This document shows positions 9,696-18,391 of a stretch of 64,000 nucleotides of DNA, piece after piece. The notes beneath the pieces were generated by a model, which worked only from the letters and a program-made list of their open reading frames with translations, did not search any database and was not told the origin of the DNA. The stretch's first letter is position 1; each line of letters opens with the position of its first letter. This stretch comes from Oscillospiraceae bacterium (lineage in GTDB: Bacteria > Bacillota > Clostridia > Oscillospirales > Oscillospiraceae): contig SVLH01000003.1 in assembly GCA_015068025.1 (NCBI GenBank), forward strand, positions 27,018-91,017, given 5' to 3'. The position numbers and the translations under genes are program-made.

Positions 9696-11702
9696 TCATG
9701 CCCGTTTGAACATCTTTTCCAGTTCGTATTTTGTCAGTTTCACCGCCACGGGGCGTCCGTGGGGGCAGTATTTCACTTCACCGCGCTGCACCTTTTCCAC
9801 CAGCACTTCCAGTTCCTTGCGGTCGCTGACCCAGCCGCCCTTGATGGCGGCCTTGCAGGCCATGGTGTGCAGCAGGTTTTCCCGCTTCTCGTTCAAATCG
9901 CGGCCACGGCGCAGGTTCTCCGCAAACTCCTCCAGCGTGGAGACGGTATCCGCCGCATCAATATCTGCCGGCACTTCCCGCACCAGAACGGCGCTGTCAC
10001 CGAAGTCCTCGCAGGCAAAGCCAAACTGTTCCAGCAGCGCCGCGTTTTCCAGCAGCAGCGCGCCGTCCTCACGGGTCAGTTCCGCCACGATGGGCGCAAG
10101 CAGGGTCTGCCGCATGGGCGGCTCGGCCGCGGCTTTCAGGCGATCAAAATTCACTCTCTCATGGGCGGCGTGCTTGTCGATGAGATAAACGCAGCCATCC
10201 TCGCTCTCGCAGACGATGTAGGTGTTCAGCACCTCACCGGCGATGCGCCAGGGGGCTTCTTGGCGCGGCTCAATGGTCTGCTGCTCCGGCAGCTCCAAGG
10301 TTTCCTGCGGAATGGCAGGGATGATGGGTCTGCGCTCCTGCACCGGCTGGGGACGGGGCGCTTCTTCTCGTTCCGGTTTCAGGGCGGGAACGGGCTGTCC
10401 TGCGGCAGGGGCTTCCTCCTTCCGCCCCGTCACGGAGGCAGGAGGCTTGCCGAAGGCCGCGCCGGCGGGTTTTTCCAGCGGGCGGAAGGCCTGATAGCCG
10501 GCAGGCTTCTGCACGACATCCGCCACAGCAACAGACTTCTTCCGCTCGGTGTCCCAGACGGGCTTTTTCGGCGTCGCAGGGGCAGGCTGCACCGCCGGCT
10601 TTGCGGCAGGCTTCGCAGCTTCCTCCCGATAGGTTTTGGCATCCATGGTGCGGAAGAAATCACCCCGGGGATTCATGGCCTGCTCCACCGCTTTTACGGG
10701 TTCTGCCGTGCGGCCTCTGCCGTCCAGGCAGTCCATCACGGTGTGGTACACCGCATCGAACACTTCCTTTTCCCGGGCAAACTTCACCTGGGTCTTGGCG
10801 GGATGGACGTTGACATCCACCAGTTCCGCCGGCAGCGTCACGCACAGCACGCAGCCGGGGAATTTCCCCTTCATGATCTGATTGCGGTAGCCCTCCTCCA
10901 GCGCCGCCGTCAGCAGTTGGGACTTGATGAACCGGCCGTTGACGAAGAACACCTGCATGGATCGGGAACCGCGGCCCATCAGCGGTGCGGTGACGAAGCC
11001 CTTGACCTCCACCTCGCCGCCGCAGCCTTCCACGGCGACCAGAGATTTGGCAAAATCGCGGCCCAGCGCCGCGTACACGGCGGATTCCAGCTTTCCGTCG
11101 CCGGGGGTATGGAGGGTGTCCTGCCCGTCCTTGATAAATTTGAAGGAAATATCGGGGTGGGACAGCGCCAGATGCTGCATCAAGCCCGCCACGGCGGCGG
11201 TCTCGGCGCTGTCCTTTTTCATGAATTTCAAGCGGGCGGGGGTGTTGTAAAACAGGTCGCTCACCGTGATGGTGGTGCCCTCCGGCGCACCGCACTCCCG
11301 CACATCACCGGGGACGCCGCCCTCCAGATGGAGCGCCGCACCGCTTTGCGCACCGGTCTGGCGGCTCAAAATGTCCAGCCTGCTCACGGCAGAGATGGCC
11401 GCCAAGGCCTCGCCGCGGAAGCCCAGCGTACCGATCTTGCCCAGATCCTCGGCAGAGCGCATTTTGGACGTAGCGTGGCGCAGGAATGCCGTGGGCAGTT
11501 CCTCCGGCGCGATGCCGCAGCCGTTATCCGTCACACGGATCATACCCATACCGCCCCGCCGGATCTCCGTCACGATGGCGGTGGCGCCGGCATCGATGGC
11601 ATTCTCCACCAGTTCCTTGACCACGCTGGCAGGCCGTTCCACCACCTCACCGGCGGCGATCAGGTCTGCCACGTGGGGCGCAAGCTGCTGAATGTGTGGC
11701 AT
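9696..11702 (-). CDS. mutL: DNA mismatch repair protein MutL
   Basis: 668 residues from the ATG at 11702 (GGGAGG upstream; the ORF track start is 13 codons too early). The GHKL ATPase motifs are present: ELVENAIDAGAT, DNGCGI and GFRGEALAAI. A long Pro/Ala-rich linker follows, then the C-terminal dimerisation/nuclease domain with DKHAAHERVNFD, matching DQHA(X)2E(X)4E except that the last Glu is Asp, and CPHGRPVA near the end. MutL couples MutS mismatch recognition to strand incision. Two unrelated membrane-protein genes separate it from mutS. Confidence 0.97.
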   Translation of the reverse strand: MPHIQQLAPHVADLIAAGEVVERPASVVKELVENAIDAGATAIVTEIRRGGMGMIRVTDNGCGIAPEELPTAFLRHATSKMRSAEDLGKIGTLGFRGEALAAISAVSRLDILSRQTGAQSGAALHLEGGVPGDVRECGAPEGTTITVSDLFYNTPARLKFMKKDSAETAAVAGLMQHLALSHPDISFKFIKDGQDTLHTPGDGKLESAVYAALGRDFAKSLVAVEGCGGEVEVKGFVTAPLMGRGSRSMQVFFVNGRFIKSQLLTAALEEGYRNQIMKGKFPGCVLCVTLPAELVDVNVHPAKTQVKFAREKEVFDAVYHTVMDCLDGRGRTAEPVKAVEQAMNPRGDFFRTMDAKTYREEAAKPAAKPAVQPAPATPKKPVWDTERKKSVAVADVVQKPAGYQAFRPLEKPAGAAFGKPPASVTGRKEEAPAAGQPVPALKPEREEAPRPQPVQERRPIIPAIPQETLELPEQQTIEPRQEAPWRIAGEVLNTYIVCESEDGCVYLIDKHAAHERVNFDRLKAAAEPPMRQTLLAPIVAELTREDGALLLENAALLEQFGFACEDFGDSAVLVREVPADIDAADTVSTLEEFAENLRRGRDLNEKRENLLHTMACKAAIKGGWVSDRKELEVLVEKVQRGEVKYCPHGRPVAVKLTKYELEKMFKRA

Positions 11703-11724
11703 AGGAAGCACCTCCCAAACGAAA

Positions 11725-12633
11725 TCAAAGGAGCATAGCAACGAGGGGAATCGTCACCATGGACAAAAGCGTGGAAAGCAGAATGACCTGCGTGATGCAG
11801 TCCACGTCGCCGCCGTACTGCAAACTCAGCATGGTACCGCTGATGGCAGAGGGCATACCGCCCTCCAACACGCCGACGCCCATCACCAGACTGTCCATAT
11901 GCAGCGGGCGCATGACCAGCAGCATCACCACCGGCAGCACCAGCAGGCGGATCAGGGAAAGGATCCAGATGCGGGGGGAGGTCAGCGCGCCCCGGATGGA
12001 TGTGTTGGCCAGCACGCTGCCCAGAACCACAAGGCTCATGGGCATAGCCGCCTCGCCCACAAAACTCACCGTATTGCCCACGAGGGCCGGAGCCTGCACG
12101 CCCACAAGGGCGATGACCAGACTGACGAAGGAGGCGATGACACAGGGAGAGAAGCTCTGTTTCAGACTGAATCGGCGCTGACCCGCCAGCAGCAGGGGCG
12201 CCATGGAGTAGTTCAGCAAATTGAAGGGCAGGTTCAGCAGCACGGCGTAAAACACCGCGCCGGCGCCGTACATCGTCTCAATGACGGGATAGCCCACAAA
12301 GGCGGTGTTGGGGAACATCATCACATAGCGCCACACGCCCTTCTGCTTGTCCGTTCCGCCCAGAAGGAGGGGAACGATCATCAGAAAGACGGCGCCCGTG
12401 CCGTAAAATACCAGGGACATTTTCAGCACTTCCAGAATGATACCCACGGAGGGCAGCTCCGTTCCGTTGGTCACAGAGGCCAGGATCTTGCAGGGCATCA
12501 GGAAGGTCAAAACCAGATTGGTGAGATAGCGGGTGGTCTCCTCGGAGAGGATTTTCATCTTCCGGGCGGCAAAGCCCACCGCCACAGCGAAGAAGATGAC
12601 CACCATCTGCTCCAGCGTATCAAAAAAACTCAT
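11725..12633 (-). CDS. AEC family (auxin-efflux-carrier type) permease
   Basis: 302 residues from the ATG at 12633, with AAAGGA upstream; the ORF-track extension of 62 codons lies inside the upstream CPBP gene and is rejected. About ten hydrophobic helices occur in two five-helix halves. Typical AEC features are a small first helix with FFAVAVGFAARK, LTFLMPCKIL, and the second-half segment GVLEGGMPSAISGTMLSLQYGGD. The family exports or imports organic acids and other small anions; the substrate is unknown. It is inserted between mutS and mutL. Confidence 0.88.
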   Translation of the reverse strand: MSFFDTLEQMVVIFFAVAVGFAARKMKILSEETTRYLTNLVLTFLMPCKILASVTNGTELPSVGIILEVLKMSLVFYGTGAVFLMIVPLLLGGTDKQKGVWRYVMMFPNTAFVGYPVIETMYGAGAVFYAVLLNLPFNLLNYSMAPLLLAGQRRFSLKQSFSPCVIASFVSLVIALVGVQAPALVGNTVSFVGEAAMPMSLVVLGSVLANTSIRGALTSPRIWILSLIRLLVLPVVMLLVMRPLHMDSLVMGVGVLEGGMPSAISGTMLSLQYGGDVDCITQVILLSTLLSMVTIPLVAMLL

Positions 12634-12650
12634 GGGGGGTTTCCTTTCTT

Positions 12651-13355
12651 TCAGCTTCGCGCCCAGATGCTCAGCGCATTGGCAACGGCATGGATGGCAA
12701 AAGGCGACCAGAGGGTGCCGCTGTGGTCGTAGGCCCACGCCAGCACCAGCCCCGGCACCAGATACTGCACCATCAGCAGGAAATAGGTGATGTCCTGCTG
12801 CACCACCGCGAACTGCCACACGTGCAGCGCCGCAAAAAGCAGGCAGCTGATGAGATAGGCCATCAGGCGACTTCTCCCCTTCAGTCCGCCGAACACCAGC
12901 CCGCGGAACAGCACCTCCTCCACGAAAGGTGCCAGCAAAATCACGATCAGCAGGGTCACCCGGGGGGCGTCATTGACCTGTGCGGAGATGGTGGTGTCGT
13001 TGAGGTTGGTGCGGTTTTTCATGATGACGTTGGTCAGGCGGTACACCAGCTCATTGAGGCCGTACAGCGCCACCAGCCCCACCACCGCCGTGCGGCAGAC
13101 GCTGCCCAGATTGTCCAGAAAGCGGCGGGTGGTATTTCCGATGTAGCTGTGGAAGATGATGACGGTGGCGGCAAACAGGGCGTAATTGTAGATCATGTTC
13201 CGCATCGTCTGGGAGATGTCGGTTTTCAGCAGTTTTTCAGCAAGGTTGAAGGTCGGATTCGTGACGAATGGCAGCACCAGCAGATAGATCACGAAAAAGC
13301 ATACGCCGGCCACCTGCTCTCCTGCCGTCATGTATGCAGAAACTTTTTTCGCCAT
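12651..13355 (-). CDS. CPBP family intramembrane metalloprotease
   Basis: 234 residues with about seven membrane helices. The three ABI/CPBP motifs are intact: EEVLFRG (EExxxR), FAALHVW (FxxxH) and HAVANALS (HxxxN), so the glutamic-type or metal-dependent active site looks functional. Family members process prenylated or bacteriocin-related proteins, or act in signalling. It lies 16 bp after mutS and 17 bp before the AEC permease, in the mismatch-repair run, with no bacteriocin gene nearby. Confidence 0.88.
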   Translation of the reverse strand: MAKKVSAYMTAGEQVAGVCFFVIYLLVLPFVTNPTFNLAEKLLKTDISQTMRNMIYNYALFAATVIIFHSYIGNTTRRFLDNLGSVCRTAVVGLVALYGLNELVYRLTNVIMKNRTNLNDTTISAQVNDAPRVTLLIVILLAPFVEEVLFRGLVFGGLKGRSRLMAYLISCLLFAALHVWQFAVVQQDITYFLLMVQYLVPGLVLAWAYDHSGTLWSPFAIHAVANALSIWARS

Positions 13356-13371
13356 AGAAGCACCTCCCCTT

Positions 13372-15975
13372 TCAGGTCAATTTCTGTTTCAATTCGTAAA
13401 GGAATTGCATCGCCTCAATGGGCGTGAGGGTGTCGGGTTGGCAGCGGCGCAGCGCATCCAGCACCTCACCCTCGCCGATGGCATCCAGAGAGACCTGTTC
13501 CGTCTCCTGCCGGGGGGCGGTGTACTGCACGCCGTTTTCTTCCTCCAGTTCCTTCAGAACCGTCTTGGCTCGCTGCACCACCTTGTCCGGCAGGCCCGCC
13601 AACCTGGCCACTTCGATGCCGTAGCTGCGGTCGGCGCCGCCGGGGATGATCTTGCGCAGGAAGATGATGTCCTCGCCCCGGGTCTTGATGGCGATGTTGT
13701 AATTCACGGTGCCGGGCAGGGTGTTTTCCAACTCCGTCAGCTCGTGGTAATGGGTGGCAAACAGGGTCTTGGCGCCCAGCAGCTTCCGGTCGGCGCAGTA
13801 TTCCAGCACCGCGCGGGCAATGGACATGCCGTCAAAGGTGGAGGTACCCCGGCCAATCTCATCCAGGATCAGCAGAGAATTCTTCGTGGCGTGGCGCAGA
13901 ATATCCGCCACCTCCGTCATCTCCACCATAAAGGTGGACTGACCGGCGGAAAGGTCGTCGCTGGCGCCGATGCGGGTGAAGATGCGGTCCGTCACGCCGA
14001 TGCGGGCGTATTTGGCCGGCACGAAGCAGCCCATCTGCGCCATCAGAACGATCAGCGCCACCTGACGCATGTAGGTGGATTTACCCGCCATGTTGGGGCC
14101 GGTGATAATGGCCACCCGGTCGTCCTTTTCACCCATAAAGGTGTCGTTGGGGACGAACAGGCTGTCTTTCAGCACCTTTTCCACCACGGGGTGGCGTCCC
14201 TCCCGGATCTCGATGACGCCGGATTCGTCCACTTCGGGGCGGCAGTAATTGTTCCGCACGGCTACGGAGGCAAAGGACGCCAGTGCGTCCGCCTCGGCCA
14301 CCACGGCCGCCGTCTGCTGGATACGGACTGCGGCGGCGGAGATCTCCTGCCGCAAGGCGGTGAACAGCTCGTATTCCAGCGCCACCACGCGATCGGACGC
14401 CGTCAGGATCTCGTGTTCCAGTTCCTTCAGGTCCTGGGTGATAAAGCGCTCGCCGCCCACCAGCGTCTGCTTGCGGATATAGGTTTCGGGCACCTGCTCC
14501 TTGAAGGAGTTGGACACCTCGATGTAGTAGCCAAAGACTTTGTTGAAGCCGATTTTCAGGGTGCGGATGCCGGTGCGCTCCTTCTCCTGTGCCTCCATTT
14601 CGGCAATGACGCCCTTGCCGCCCTTGAGGATGTGGCGCAGGCGGTCCACTTCTTCGTCGAAGCCGTCCCGGATGAAGCCGCCCTCTCGAACGGAGAAGGG
14701 AGGCTCGTCGCAGATGGTCTCGGCGATCCGTACGCCCAGATCGTCCAGCGTGTCCAGCGCCGCCGTCAGTTCAGCGAGGCGGCGGTCGTTCAGAGCGGCA
14801 AGCTGCGCCTTTATCTCCGGCAGTTTTTCGATGGCGGCGCGGAGTGAGGCCATATCCCGTCCGCCGGCGGTGCCGTAGACGATGCGGCCGATCAGGCGCT
14901 CCATGTCGCCAAGGCCGGTCATGGCAGCGATCAGCTCCTCGCGGACGATGGTGTTGTCCACCAGCGCGCCCACGGCGGAGAGGCGGCGGGAAATGGCGGT
15001 GACGGACAGCAGCGGGCGCTCCAGCCAGCTTCGGATGCAGCGGCCGCCCATGGGGGTTTTCGTCTTGTCCAGCACCCAGAGGAGACTGCCCTTCTTCTCC
15101 TTGCCCCGGAGGGTCTCCGTCAGCTCCAGATTGCGGCGGGCAGTCAGGTCCAGCTCCATAAAGCGGCCCTGCTCGTAGTAGTCCAGGTCGTTGATGTGGG
15201 ACAGGTCAGTCTTTTGGGTCTCGTATAAGTAATGCAGCAATCCGCCCAGCGCCATGGCAGCGGCGGGATTGCCGGCAGGCAGGTTTTTCTGTGCCTCCTC
15301 GCCGAACTGGCGGCGGATGTTCTTCTCGGCCTCGTTCAGCAGGAAGCGGCGCTCGCCGCCGTTTTCGATGCGGCATCGAAATTTCTCCCGCAGGGTCTCC
15401 GTCAGCGCGGCTTCAGAGAAGGCGCCGTCGTTCAAAATGGCTTCCACGGGGTTGAAGCGGCCCAGCTCGTTGATGACATGCTCCACGGCCTCTTTGCTGG
15501 CGAAGGCAGTGAGATGGGCCTTGCCGGTGGTAATGTCGCAGAAGGCCACGCCGGCACCGCGGGAATCCAGATAAATGCCGCAGATGAAGTTGCCGGCCTT
15601 GTCGTCAAGACAGGCGGCGTCGATGACCGTGCCGGGGGTGACCACACGGATGATGTCCCGCTTCACCAGCCCCTTGGCCGTTGCCGGGTCTTCCACCTGC
15701 TCGCAGATGGCCACCTTGTAGCCCTTGGCAATGAGGCGGGCGATATAGGCTTCGCTGGCGTGGTAGGGGATGCCGCACATGGGCATCTTTTCCTCGGCGC
15801 TCTTTTTCGGATCCTTGTCCCGGGTGGTCAGGGTCAGATCCAGTTCCCGGGACGCCGTGCGGGCGTCATCAGAAAACATCTCATAGAAGTCGCCCAGCCG
15901 GAAAAACAGGATGGAATCCGGGTTGTTGGCCTTGATCTCCAGATATTGTTTCATCATGGGGGTCAGCTCCGCCAT
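13372..15975 (-). CDS. mutS: DNA mismatch repair protein MutS
   Basis: 867 residues, a typical MutS1. The mismatch-binding motif FFRLGDFYEMF is near residue 25, with Phe and Glu as the mispair-contacting residues. The Walker A GPNMAGKST lies near residue 615, and the ABC-type signature region STFMVEMTEVADIL and LLILDEIGRGTSTFDG follow. The C-terminus keeps the MutL/clamp-contacting helices. The ATG at 15975 has GAGGTGAG upstream. It is the first gene of the minus-strand run down to divIVA. Recognises mispairs and small loops. Confidence 0.98.
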   Translation of the reverse strand: MAELTPMMKQYLEIKANNPDSILFFRLGDFYEMFSDDARTASRELDLTLTTRDKDPKKSAEEKMPMCGIPYHASEAYIARLIAKGYKVAICEQVEDPATAKGLVKRDIIRVVTPGTVIDAACLDDKAGNFICGIYLDSRGAGVAFCDITTGKAHLTAFASKEAVEHVINELGRFNPVEAILNDGAFSEAALTETLREKFRCRIENGGERRFLLNEAEKNIRRQFGEEAQKNLPAGNPAAAMALGGLLHYLYETQKTDLSHINDLDYYEQGRFMELDLTARRNLELTETLRGKEKKGSLLWVLDKTKTPMGGRCIRSWLERPLLSVTAISRRLSAVGALVDNTIVREELIAAMTGLGDMERLIGRIVYGTAGGRDMASLRAAIEKLPEIKAQLAALNDRRLAELTAALDTLDDLGVRIAETICDEPPFSVREGGFIRDGFDEEVDRLRHILKGGKGVIAEMEAQEKERTGIRTLKIGFNKVFGYYIEVSNSFKEQVPETYIRKQTLVGGERFITQDLKELEHEILTASDRVVALEYELFTALRQEISAAAVRIQQTAAVVAEADALASFASVAVRNNYCRPEVDESGVIEIREGRHPVVEKVLKDSLFVPNDTFMGEKDDRVAIITGPNMAGKSTYMRQVALIVLMAQMGCFVPAKYARIGVTDRIFTRIGASDDLSAGQSTFMVEMTEVADILRHATKNSLLILDEIGRGTSTFDGMSIARAVLEYCADRKLLGAKTLFATHYHELTELENTLPGTVNYNIAIKTRGEDIIFLRKIIPGGADRSYGIEVARLAGLPDKVVQRAKTVLKELEEENGVQYTAPRQETEQVSLDAIGEGEVLDALRRCQPDTLTPIEAMQFLYELKQKLT

Positions 15976-16000
15976 GGTCTCACCTCGCTGTCGTTTTCTT

Positions 16001-16147
16001 TTCCCCTCCGGGAGGGAAGTCCAAAGGGGAGGGGCCGCAGCCCCGTCTCTTTGTGTCGGTTCAAGGGGGGCGGGGGGGAAATCGAAATCCCCCCGGGTTT
16101 CTCTTTTGGGTGCGGGGATTTTCTCTTTTCAAAAGAGAAAATCTCCG
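16001..16147 (+). repeat. GC-rich palindromic repeat, copy 1
   Basis: Non-coding block between mutS and the XRE gene that is strongly similar to 34561-34697. Shared segments include TCTTTGTGTCGGTTCAAGGG, a stem GGGGGGA/TCCCCCC around AATCGAAA, and the palindrome CTCTTTTCAAAAGAG. Orientation is drawn so that both copies read on the plus strand. No ORF in it looks real. Confidence 0.75.
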
Positions 16148-16151
16148 CAAA

Positions 16152-16352
16152 TCAGCGCTCTCTGCAAACCAGCTCGTCCAGAGAGATCTGGTAAAAGTCC
16201 GCAAGGGCGATCAGCGTGGACAGCGTCGGCTCCCTCTCGCCATATTCATAGCGCTGATAGGTGTGTACGCCCAACGTTAACTGCTTTGCCAATTCTTCTT
16301 GGGAAAGACCTCTTCCTTTTCGCAGTTTCAAAAGATGCTCCGAAAATGTCAT
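16152..16352 (-). CDS. Small XRE-family repressor (module A)
   Basis: 66 residues, made up almost entirely of a Cro/CI helix-turn-helix (LRKGRGLSQEELAKQLTLG, then TYQRYEYGEREPTLSTL). It is divergent from the 81-aa gene at 16438. Between them are two near-identical inverted repeats placed on the plus-strand promoter, so it is very probably the repressor of that gene and of itself. AGAGGAG precedes its ATG. Its stop is 4 bp from repeat copy 1. Confidence 0.88.
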   Translation of the reverse strand: MTFSEHLLKLRKGRGLSQEELAKQLTLGVHTYQRYEYGEREPTLSTLIALADFYQISLDELVCRER

Positions 16353-16364
16353 AGCGTTCTCCTC

Positions 16365-16421
16365 TTGACATTCCCGAACGGGAATGGTATTATCATATCA
16401 AATCTATTCCCGTTTGGGAAT
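16365..16421 (+). promoter_or_regulatory. Sigma-A promoter with twin operators (module A)
   Basis: The plus-strand promoter is TTGACA (16365-16370), 17 bp, TATTAT (16388-16393). Operator 1, ATTCCCGAACGGGAAT (16370-16385), fills the spacer; operator 2, ATTCCCGTTTGGGAAT (16406-16421), covers the start-site region. Centres are 36 bp apart. The repressor is presumably the adjacent XRE protein. Confidence 0.85.
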
Positions 16422-16437
16422 ATTCTGGGAGCGTTTT

Positions 16438-16683
16438 ATGGAAGATTATATCGACGCCCTGCTGCTGTATCTGGACGAGCAGCGCTCGTCCGTGATGAGC
16501 GGCGAATACGTTTCCCGCCTTGCACGGGAGGAGGCGGCTGCCGAAGCCCTGTGCCGCACCTTCACAGAAGAACAGCGCCAGCTCTTTCTCTCTTACGACA
16601 ATGCCAGAAGCGCCACCGCCTCCGCCGCAGAGGACGAATACGCCCGCGCCGCCTTTCTTCTGGCAAAGGAGATCTTTTCTTAA
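16438..16683 (+). CDS. Small helical protein of unknown function (module A)
   Basis: 81 residues from the ATG at 16438 (GGGAG upstream); the ORF-track start 18 codons earlier lies inside the promoter. It is predicted all-helical, acidic, with no signal or membrane segment. The layout, a Tyr-rich start, a charged helix with FTEEQRQLFLSYDNA, then a final helix, resembles the DUF6809 group loosely, but I would not assign it. It is controlled by the divergent XRE repressor. Its stop overlaps the miaB stop by 3 bp in convergent orientation. Confidence 0.7.
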   Translation: MEDYIDALLLYLDEQRSSVMSGEYVSRLAREEAAAEALCRTFTEEQRQLFLSYDNARSATASAAEDEYARAAFLLAKEIFS

Positions 16684-18092
16684 ACCGTTTCGCCGTACAG
16701 CGCCCAGGTGTTGCTGCCTGTGATCTTCACGTCCACGAACTGCCCCAGCAGGCTTTCGTCACCCTTGAGCCGCACCAGACGGTTGCCCTCGGTACGGGAG
16801 GCAAGGGGGAAGTCCGGATCGTCGCTCCTGCCGTCCACCAGCACGCGGACGGTTTTGCCGATATACGCGGCGTGGAGCTTGGCGCTCATCGCGTTCTGCA
16901 CCTCCAGCAGCTTGTCGAACCACTTCTGCTTCTCCTGCCGGGTGGCAGGGTCAGGCATCTCCGCCGCCTTCGTGCCGGGGCGGGGAGAATAAATGAAGGT
17001 AAACAGGGCGTCGAAGCCCACCTCCTCCACCAGAGAAACGGTGTCCATCGCCTCCGCCTCCGTTTCGCCGGGGAAGCCGATGATGACGTCGCTGGTCAGC
17101 ACCAGATCCGGCATGACGGATTTGGCATAGCGGATGAGGTCGAGATACTGTTCCCGGGTGTAGCGGCGGTTCATCTCTTTGAGCACCCGGTCATTGCCGG
17201 ACTGGAAGGGCAGGTGCAGCTGGTGCGCCACATGCTTACTGGCCGCCATCGTATCAAAGAGCTTCTTTGTGGCGTCCTTGGGATGGCTGGACATGAAGCG
17301 GATGAGATACTCGCCCTCGATCTTGTCGATCTCGGCCAGAAGGTCGGCAAAGTCATAGCCGATACCCAGATCGTTGCCGTAGGAGTTGACGTTCTGACCC
17401 AGCAGGGTGATGTCTTTGTGCCCGGCGGACACCAGCTCCCGCACTTCCTCGATGACGCACTGGGGGTCGCGGCTGCGCTCCCGGCCCCGGACGTAGGGCA
17501 CGATGCAGTAGGAGCAGAAGTTGTTGCAGCCGTACATGATGGACACCCAAGCCTTGACGCCCTTTTCCCGGACGACGGGAATGCCCTCGGCGATGGTGCC
17601 GTGCTCGTCATCCACAGAGAACACGCGCTTGCGGCTCTTGTATACCTGCCACAGCAGCTCCGGGAATTTCCAGAGGGCGTGGGGGCCAAAGACGAGATTT
17701 ACCAGCGGATAGGACTTCTTGATTCGCTCGGAGACCCGCTGCTCCTGCGCCATGCAACCGCACAGGCAGATGACCATCTCCGGATTCTCTTTTTTTGCGT
17801 GGGTCAGGGCGCCCAGATTGCCGAAGACCCGATCCTCGGCATGCTCGCGGACAGCACAGGTGTTCAGAATGACCAGATCGGCCTCCTCCGCCTTGTCGGT
17901 GAAGGTGAAGCCGCACACTTCCAGCATACCCATGAGTTTCTGGCCGTCGGCCACGTTTTGCTGGCAGCCGAAGGTGTCGATACAGGCCACGGGATGCGCC
18001 TCCCGGGCGGCAAACATATCAAATATTTTTTGTTCAAAGTCCCGCTGGCGGGCAAGGTCCGCCTCGCTGACCAGTACGTTGTTCCGTTCCAA
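16680..18092 (-). CDS. miaB: tRNA-2-methylthio-N6-dimethylallyladenosine synthase MiaB
   Basis: About 470 residues. The N-terminal UPF0004 domain has the three cluster cysteines (TFGCQQN, NTCAVREHA, CGCMAQE), the radical-SAM motif is CNNFCSYC (CxxxCxxC), and a C-terminal TRAM domain ends the protein. It methylthiolates i6A37 made by MiaA. The start is unusual: the ORF track uses a TTG at 18107 with no ribosome site, whereas a TTG at 18092 has GGAGG 8 bases upstream and is preferred. An out-of-frame ATG at 18097 lies between. Transcribed alone, from a promoter near 18115-18145. Confidence 0.96.
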   Translation of the reverse strand: MERNNVLVSEADLARQRDFEQKIFDMFAAREAHPVACIDTFGCQQNVADGQKLMGMLEVCGFTFTDKAEEADLVILNTCAVREHAEDRVFGNLGALTHAKKENPEMVICLCGCMAQEQRVSERIKKSYPLVNLVFGPHALWKFPELLWQVYKSRKRVFSVDDEHGTIAEGIPVVREKGVKAWVSIMYGCNNFCSYCIVPYVRGRERSRDPQCVIEEVRELVSAGHKDITLLGQNVNSYGNDLGIGYDFADLLAEIDKIEGEYLIRFMSSHPKDATKKLFDTMAASKHVAHQLHLPFQSGNDRVLKEMNRRYTREQYLDLIRYAKSVMPDLVLTSDVIIGFPGETEAEAMDTVSLVEEVGFDALFTFIYSPRPGTKAAEMPDPATRQEKQKWFDKLLEVQNAMSAKLHAAYIGKTVRVLVDGRSDDPDFPLASRTEGNRLVRLKGDESLLGQFVDVKITGSNTWALYGETV

Positions 18093-18216
18093 GACATAAT
18101 CCTCCAAGTTAAGATACTATATCTATAATAACATACCACATTCCACGGCAAAGTACAAGAAAAAAGAGTTTCCGGCAAAGCGCACTCTCTCCCCCTGTTT
18201 TCCGGCAAAAGGGCGC

Positions 18217-18248
18217 AAAAAAGCCGCCGCGAGTTCCCTCGCAGCGGC
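18217..18248 (-). terminator. Terminator directly after a promoter, upstream of miaB
   Basis: On the minus strand an 11-bp stem (GCCGCTGCGAG, one G-U pair) with a 4-base loop precedes TTTTTT. It begins about 5 bases after the predicted start of the promoter at 18260-18289, so it would end a transcript of roughly 35-40 nt unless bypassed. Confidence 0.75.
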
Positions 18249-18259
18249 CCAACATATTC

Positions 18260-18289
18260 AGTATAGCAGAGGTCGACCTCTTCTGTCAA
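18260..18289 (-). promoter_or_regulatory. Promoter with palindromic operator in the spacer
   Basis: Minus-strand TTGACA (18284-18289), 18 bp, TATACT (18260-18265). The spacer contains the perfect 14-base palindrome AGAGGTCGACCTCT, a likely repressor site. No coding region follows before the terminator at 18217-18248. Confidence 0.7.
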
Positions 18290-18354
18290 TGCCCGGGAAC
18301 GGATTTCTCCGTTTTCCACGATTCGGGCCGCGCAGGTTTATGCGCTATCCCATC

Positions 18355-18388
18355 TTGTGCAAACCCCCCGGCCATGCTATATTATAAT
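18355..18388 (+). promoter_or_regulatory. Promoter of a short structured transcript
   Basis: Plus-strand TTGTGC (18355-18360), 17 bp, TATATT (18378-18383), overlapping a second TATAAT at 18383-18388. It drives the short transcript that ends at 18556. Confidence 0.65.
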
Positions 18389-18391
18389 CAG

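Noticed and set aside
9669-11738. 689-codon plus-strand frame opposite mutL
   Set aside because: The mutL motifs are intact on the minus strand; the plus frame has no recognisable domain.
16299-18128. 609-codon plus-strand frame across module A and miaB
   Set aside because: It crosses the twin-operator promoter and the opposite miaB gene, with no ribosome site or motif.
17864-18319. 151-codon minus frame starting upstream of miaB
   Set aside because: It contains the ATG with the good ribosome site, but after that its sequence is a shifted reading of miaB and not protein-like.
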